Source of the DNA: Baylisascaris procyonis
Lineage: Eukaryota; Nematoda; Chromadorea; Rhabditida; Ascarididae
NCBI GenBank assembly: GCA_037389465.1
Contig: JAZARR010000032.1
Coordinates: forward strand, 682,001 to 746,000
Direction: 5' to 3'
Length of the DNA: 64,000 nt
A program made the translations under genes and the position numbers. The notes below the pieces were generated by a model. The model saw only the letters and a list, made by a program, of their open reading frames with translations. It was not told the origin of the DNA and did not search any database. Numbering within the stretch: position 1 is the stretch's first letter; each line of letters starts with the position of its first letter. Positions 23,425 through 64,000 of this stretch are shown here, one piece after another.

Positions 23425-23511
<87 letters not shown>
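23425..23511. repeat. (TA)n microsatellite, long
   Basis: About 43 uninterrupted TA units. The open frame across it, encoding alternating Ile-Tyr, is an artefact of the repeat. Confidence 0.95.
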
Positions 23512-23515
<4 letters not shown>

Positions 23516-24224
23516 CTAATTGATGAACAGTATTCGATGTTTTCTAACTTTCATAATATATAAATGAGTTCCTTCATTAGAAGTGTCGGAAATTTTTAGT
23601 TCTCTTTATAAAAAAGATTAAGCAAGCGAAGTTCGCTTGAAAAATGCTTAAGAAAGTTTCTTTTTTAAATTGAAAACTGTGAACAATTCAGATTACAGTT
23701 CCATACTAAAAAGTTTTTGCATCTGTATAGCGTTGCTAAAAAAAAAAAAAAAAAATCGAAACTAATACATCGAAAGGAATCGAGTAAAAACCAAAAACGT
23801 AAACCGAATTGAACAATAGCTCGTCACTATGAAGAGCTCTAAAGCACTAGTGATGATATTCTGTTCTTCGATACATACATAGTTGTTTTATTTATTTATT
23901 TTTTCTATCCATATTGGAGAGGTGAAAGATAAATTTTAGTTTCTTTAATGAGACATTTTTATATTGTTTCATTTGAATTTACGATAATAGAGATGAATTT
24001 CGGCTTTAAAAAAATATTAGCCATTTTTCTTGCAGATACCGTGATAATCAGGCGGTAGGAGAGGGATTCATTTTCAAAAAAACATACCTTCGAATTTGGT
24101 TAATATTTTTTTTGCATGAAATGATTAGATCAGATAGCTAAGATAATGCGCTAAATACTTACTTATAGTTAGAAATAAGCATTTATTTTGCTAAATATTG
24201 CGATTATTTCTTGACTGCAACAAA

Positions 24225-24261
24225 TATTTGAAGCGTTGAATCTATTTGAAGCGTTGAATCA
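24225..24261. repeat. 17-18 bp tandem duplication
   Basis: TATTTGAAGCGTTGAATC occurs twice in a row. Confidence 0.7.
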
Positions 24262-25081
24262 TAGCATAGTTTTTTTGCAGTATTCAATGTTGCATTGCTT
24301 TTCTTTTTTTTTTCACCGCTTATTGAAGGAAAAAACACAAACAACCGGAACCATTGTAATGTGCTTCTCAAACGTTTTCGTTGACATTGCGTTGACCTGA
24401 ATTTCCACTCTTTGCTTTGAGAGCATTTTTCAAGTATTTCTATGCATTAGTTTAGAGAATATAGAGGTGATGATTATTGAGTGATAAGCAATTTCAGAAT
24501 TTTTATGCTTTCCCATTCTTTTTCCCATTTTTTCGCTCCTTACCGATACCCGATGCGATATAAAATTGAGACTTTTTTATGCGTTTATAAAATATCAAAT
24601 CAATGTGCTAATCTATTTAACAATATTCTATATGGGAAAGAAGCCATAGAAAATAGAAATCATCCCTTCAAATTTATGCAAAGGTCAAATTTTTTTTTAA
24701 AGATTTCCCAGAAAAAAAATTTTTCTCAATACAGTGATTTATCCATAAAGAAAGGAATATGACTTTTTAGACTGTAGCATCTTGTTAAAGATTGGTTATC
24801 TGAGAAGGTTTCAACAAGTGATGGGATTAAGCAAGTATTGCTTCGAAAGAGATTTTCTTCTAGTGGCGCAAATGTCACCACACCTATTGCGAATGTGCTT
24901 TTTCGATCGATCAATCAAATACTGTCTTATTGAATTAGAAGTAGTACTTTATTTTTCAACATATCGTACGAACAGTTAAGCGCTATTCTTCTTGCAATGA
25001 TCGCATATCGTTTTTATTTACTGCGACGTACTTATAATATTGCAATCACTTATATAGGTTCAAGTTAGCAACAATTAGAAA

Positions 25082-25118
25082 ATTGCGCCAAAGGAGCTGG
25101 CACAATATGTGCTTTACA
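25082..25118 (+). repeat. Dispersed repeat, copy A
   Basis: Contains GGAGCTGGCACAATATGTGC. A similar sequence with GGAGCTAGCACGATATGTGC lies at 26777-26814 in the same orientation, so both probably belong to a repeat family. Confidence 0.5.
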
Positions 25119-26776
25119 AATCTAGCTCACCAAAATAGCAGCACTCATGTATTACTAAGAAATAATTAAATATATGTAATAATTTATTCATGCTTAAACT
25201 AGTGGTTTTATTACTAAGATAGTTGGACGTTGGTTGGTTATATCGTTGAGGTTCCATTGTTTAGAGCGTTGGACATTGGTTAGCAATCTATTACATCGAC
25301 ACATTTGTAAAGTTAGAATTTATACTCGGAGGGAATGAAATGCATTATTTCCTGCAACAAAAGGTGCCTATTCAAAAGCGATTTATAGTTGAAAAGTTGT
25401 TATTTCTTGTTTTTTTTTTGACATATTTATAGAAGTAAACTACTTTGTGCAATGCATAGATATAACCAACATAAAATAAAACATAATTTAAAATGTATGC
25501 AAAAAAAAAAAAATATTTTCGAATAAGAAATTTATTTAAAAGAAAAAACAAAGTAGGATGGCGTTTTATTTAAAAGTTTTGGATGGGATTGATAATTTGT
25601 AGATTTTATTTCTTATTATTATCGAATATTAACATCAGTCGTTTTCCACTAATTGCTAAGCAATACTTATGAGTTAAACATATTATACATGTTAGTATCG
25701 ATATAATCATCGTTCTACCAAAACCGAATGGCTATTATCAAATTATCTTCGATATTGGAACTGCAATGGTACCAATGAATTCTGAAATTGAAGCGGTAAC
25801 TATTAGAGCGTCGTATATTACTACTGAAAAATATTTTCATTGATGAACAACTGGAGAGTTTTTTTTTTTATATTCCTGACGAATTCATCGCCGAATTCAG
25901 AAGTTTTTCTCAATGGTGGTCGTTCTATTGGATTAGCTAAGAAAACATTCTTTCGACACTAATTTTTTGACTAAATCAGTCAATTCGCGTAAGTTTATTA
26001 TTTTTCCTCAATGAATGGGTTAGATAATTTTTCGAAAAAAAGATTTTTTTTTTGATTCTGAAATTACTATTAAATGTTTTTAAATAATTTAGTTTAAGTA
26101 AGTAGTAAAGGTTTAAATAAATTTAAATAAAAATTTAAGTAATTTATGCAAATTATTATTAAGTAATTTAGTTCCCCAAATTATTTATTATAGTAATGAT
26201 TTAATTTTTTTTTTAGGAAGTTAGCCAAAATTTAGAGAAGAACATTATGAACGTAATATCTCACATCGCGAAACTAATCGGAGAATGGGTTTTTTTGGCA
26301 AATATGTAACAAGACAGCTGCCCATTAGATGGTGAAGAAAAAAAACGATAGAAACATCGCTTTTTGAAATTTTATCTTTCTATCTTTACCGATTCGACCA
26401 GCTATCTGCCTCTTAAAACTTAACGAAAGGTGCAAATCTAGATGGACGTAGAACACTATGGAAATCGTTCGTTGCTGTCCACTACCAATGCGCAATTATG
26501 TAAATGAATGGCATTATTGCAAAAGTTAATTGCTCGTATATGTGTGCGTGCATGTATTTGTTGCTCCGGTAGTTGCAGCTCCGGAGCTACTAAAGTTTGA
26601 GTAGATATTGCTGGTCATGATTAGCAACAAAAATATTAATCCACCTGCTCTGATTCTCATTTCAGTCGATCAGTGTCGAAAAATGTTATGCGCCTTTGAA
26701 AGTGTCAAAAAAATTGCCTACAATTTAAGGCCGATCGCAACTCATCTTAGAGCTAGCCTAAATCGAAATAAATAGA

Positions 26777-26814
26777 AAAGCGCATCAAGGGAGCTAGCAC
26801 GATATGTGCTTTAT
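26777..26814 (+). repeat. Dispersed repeat, copy B
   Basis: Second copy of the sequence at 25082-25118, matching at most positions over about 37 bases. Confidence 0.5.
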
Positions 26815-27914
26815 TGCTTCATTAAATTGGTCACTTTTCACCGATTATCAACAGGAAATGAACCATGGAGAGTAATGCGTTAGTGCTTTAATTGATATAA
26901 TTGCATGTAAAATTTCCATACAAATCTATGGGAAGAAATTCGTATTTGTTTCGATTCATCGATGTGACATTAATATCGACTCGGCATAAGATTGATGCAG
27001 ATTTTTGGCAACTTTTTTAATATGTTTTATTCCACCGGGATGATAAATGAACATGAAATAAGGAAGTAGATTGGCGATGCGCAGTAAACTCCCTTTGGCT
27101 TTAGTGTTCCCATCGATTGCAGCTATCAGACAGACAAACCAACAATCATACATACAGACATATATCTGCACATCGTTTGCTACGATACAAAATTTGCTAA
27201 CTAAACTTGTAAGGGTGCATAGAGACGGGCATTATTCGCGGAATTTGTATGGATGGATTGGTTTTTATTTGAACCGATATGCCTAATAATGTTTTTTTCG
27301 AATCTCTGGCAGATCACGAGAATGTTTGTTGATCTCATGGAAAGTGATTAGAAAAATGCGTCTCGTGTCAGGTCATCAGGTGCCTCTTGCTACTCATTAT
27401 CAATAATGAAGGAAGTCTGACCTCAACTATAAAGGGAATCAAGGAAATTCAGGATGTTCTGGATTATGATTTATTATTTAAGGATGATCCAATTTATCTT
27501 GCTTCTTCTATGTGCCCACTTTTCTGCCTCGATATTTTCTATTGCAGATAAATGAATATTCAATGTTGTACGCAAATTATGTGTTGGTTATTTGAGAGTG
27601 ATTTGAGTTTCTTTAATATTAATTGTAAATTTGTAGGGCAAGCCATCCTGGATGATGAATGCTGTATGAGCGAATGGTTAGGAAAGTTCGCGACCTTTGC
27701 AAATTCTGTTTTTTTTTACTCTTTAGGTTCTTTGGTGCATTCAACTGAGGCAAGGATTTATTAAGCACTCTTCTCGTCATTCCAGATCGGCTGGCTATGC
27801 TTAGATTGTTGTATGTTTTACCAATATTTGCATATATTCTCGGTGACAGATGTGATTATCGGTTGCGCGTCATACGTACGAATCGGCTATATAACTGTAA
27901 AATTATGTGTAATA

Positions 27915-27951
27915 TTGATTGTTACAGCTCGCCTTTCTTGAAGCGTGAATA
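27915..27951 (+). promoter_or_regulatory. mask-1: Splice-acceptor and short leader of mask
   Basis: GATTGTTACAG ends at 27927, only 24 bases before the mask ATG. An acceptor with no clear upstream exon suggests either spliced-leader trans-splicing, common in nematodes, or an unseen 5' UTR exon. This is inference. Confidence 0.45.
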
Positions 27952-63799
<35,848 letters not shown>

Positions 63800-64000
63800 G
63801 TGCATTTTCTTTTTTTGCGCTTTTTGCAAACTTATATCACGGGAACGCATCCAGAACAGCATTCCTGTCTATGTTTATCTTGCCTTGTTCGTTTGGCCAA
63901 AATACGGCATTGATCGCACGCAGGATTTAATTTATTTTTATTCCATAACATGCGGAAAATGTGCTATGCCTTTTGATTGTCATGCATTGTGTAGGATTAG

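Larger units (their letters stand above)
16591..27927. other. 11-kb stretch with no convincing gene
   Basis: All open frames here are short and AT-driven. The region includes GC-richer islands (17040-17500, 18190-18400, 19780-20160), dispersed short repeats and (TA)n arrays. It may contain the mask promoter, non-coding RNA genes or small exons that I cannot recognise. Confidence 0.5.

Noticed and set aside
24481..24979. Overlapping plus-strand frames of 65-93 codons
   Set aside because: AT-rich codon content with Phe/Lys/Asn runs; nothing beyond chance openness.

Overview
The window looks like nuclear DNA of a nematode, most likely a clade III (spirurid or filarial-type) worm. It is AT-rich, with many small exons, 3' splice sites of the form TTTTCAG or TTTTAG, AT-rich introns of roughly 0.1-3.3 kb, and long (TA)n arrays. 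I cannot name the species. I saw no bacterial, Wolbachia-like, viral or CRISPR sequence.

Layout. (1) 486-15036, minus strand: a complete secreted multidomain gene. I could join 16 exons with consistent phase into an 898-residue protein made of antistasin-like, lustrin-type, WAP and thyroglobulin type-1 domains. The exons show that it arose by triplication of one module, antistasin - lustrin - WAP - WAP - thyroglobulin. (2) 15037-15981: a short divergent spacer with a (TAAA)n array. (3) 15982-16590, plus strand: a probable single-pass membrane protein exon whose frame changes twice; it may be a pseudogene, contain unseen introns or carry assembly indels. (4) 16591-27927: about 11 kb without a convincing gene. 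It holds a degenerate tRNA-Arg-like sequence, a GC-rich tRNA-like block, one possible orphan exon, dispersed repeats and (TA)n arrays. (5) 27952-63799 and on past the right edge, plus strand: the MASK / ANKHD1 / ANKRD17 orthologue (C. elegans mask-1), a giant cytoplasmic scaffold. I mapped 48 exons (about 6.7 kb, roughly 2240 residues): an N-terminal region, a first ankyrin block of about 14 repeats, a low-complexity linker, a second block of exactly 10 repeats, a charged basic helix, one KH domain and a Ser/Gly/Pro-rich tail.

The two large genes are not obviously linked in function: one acts outside the cell as a probable protease-inhibitor or matrix protein, the other inside the cell in ankyrin/KH-based signalling and RNA binding. 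The best items for follow-up are the triplicated inhibitor gene, the membrane exon with frame switches, an apparent excess of perfect TGACGTCA palindromes, and a 33-bp duplication that copies the splice acceptor of mask exon 36.
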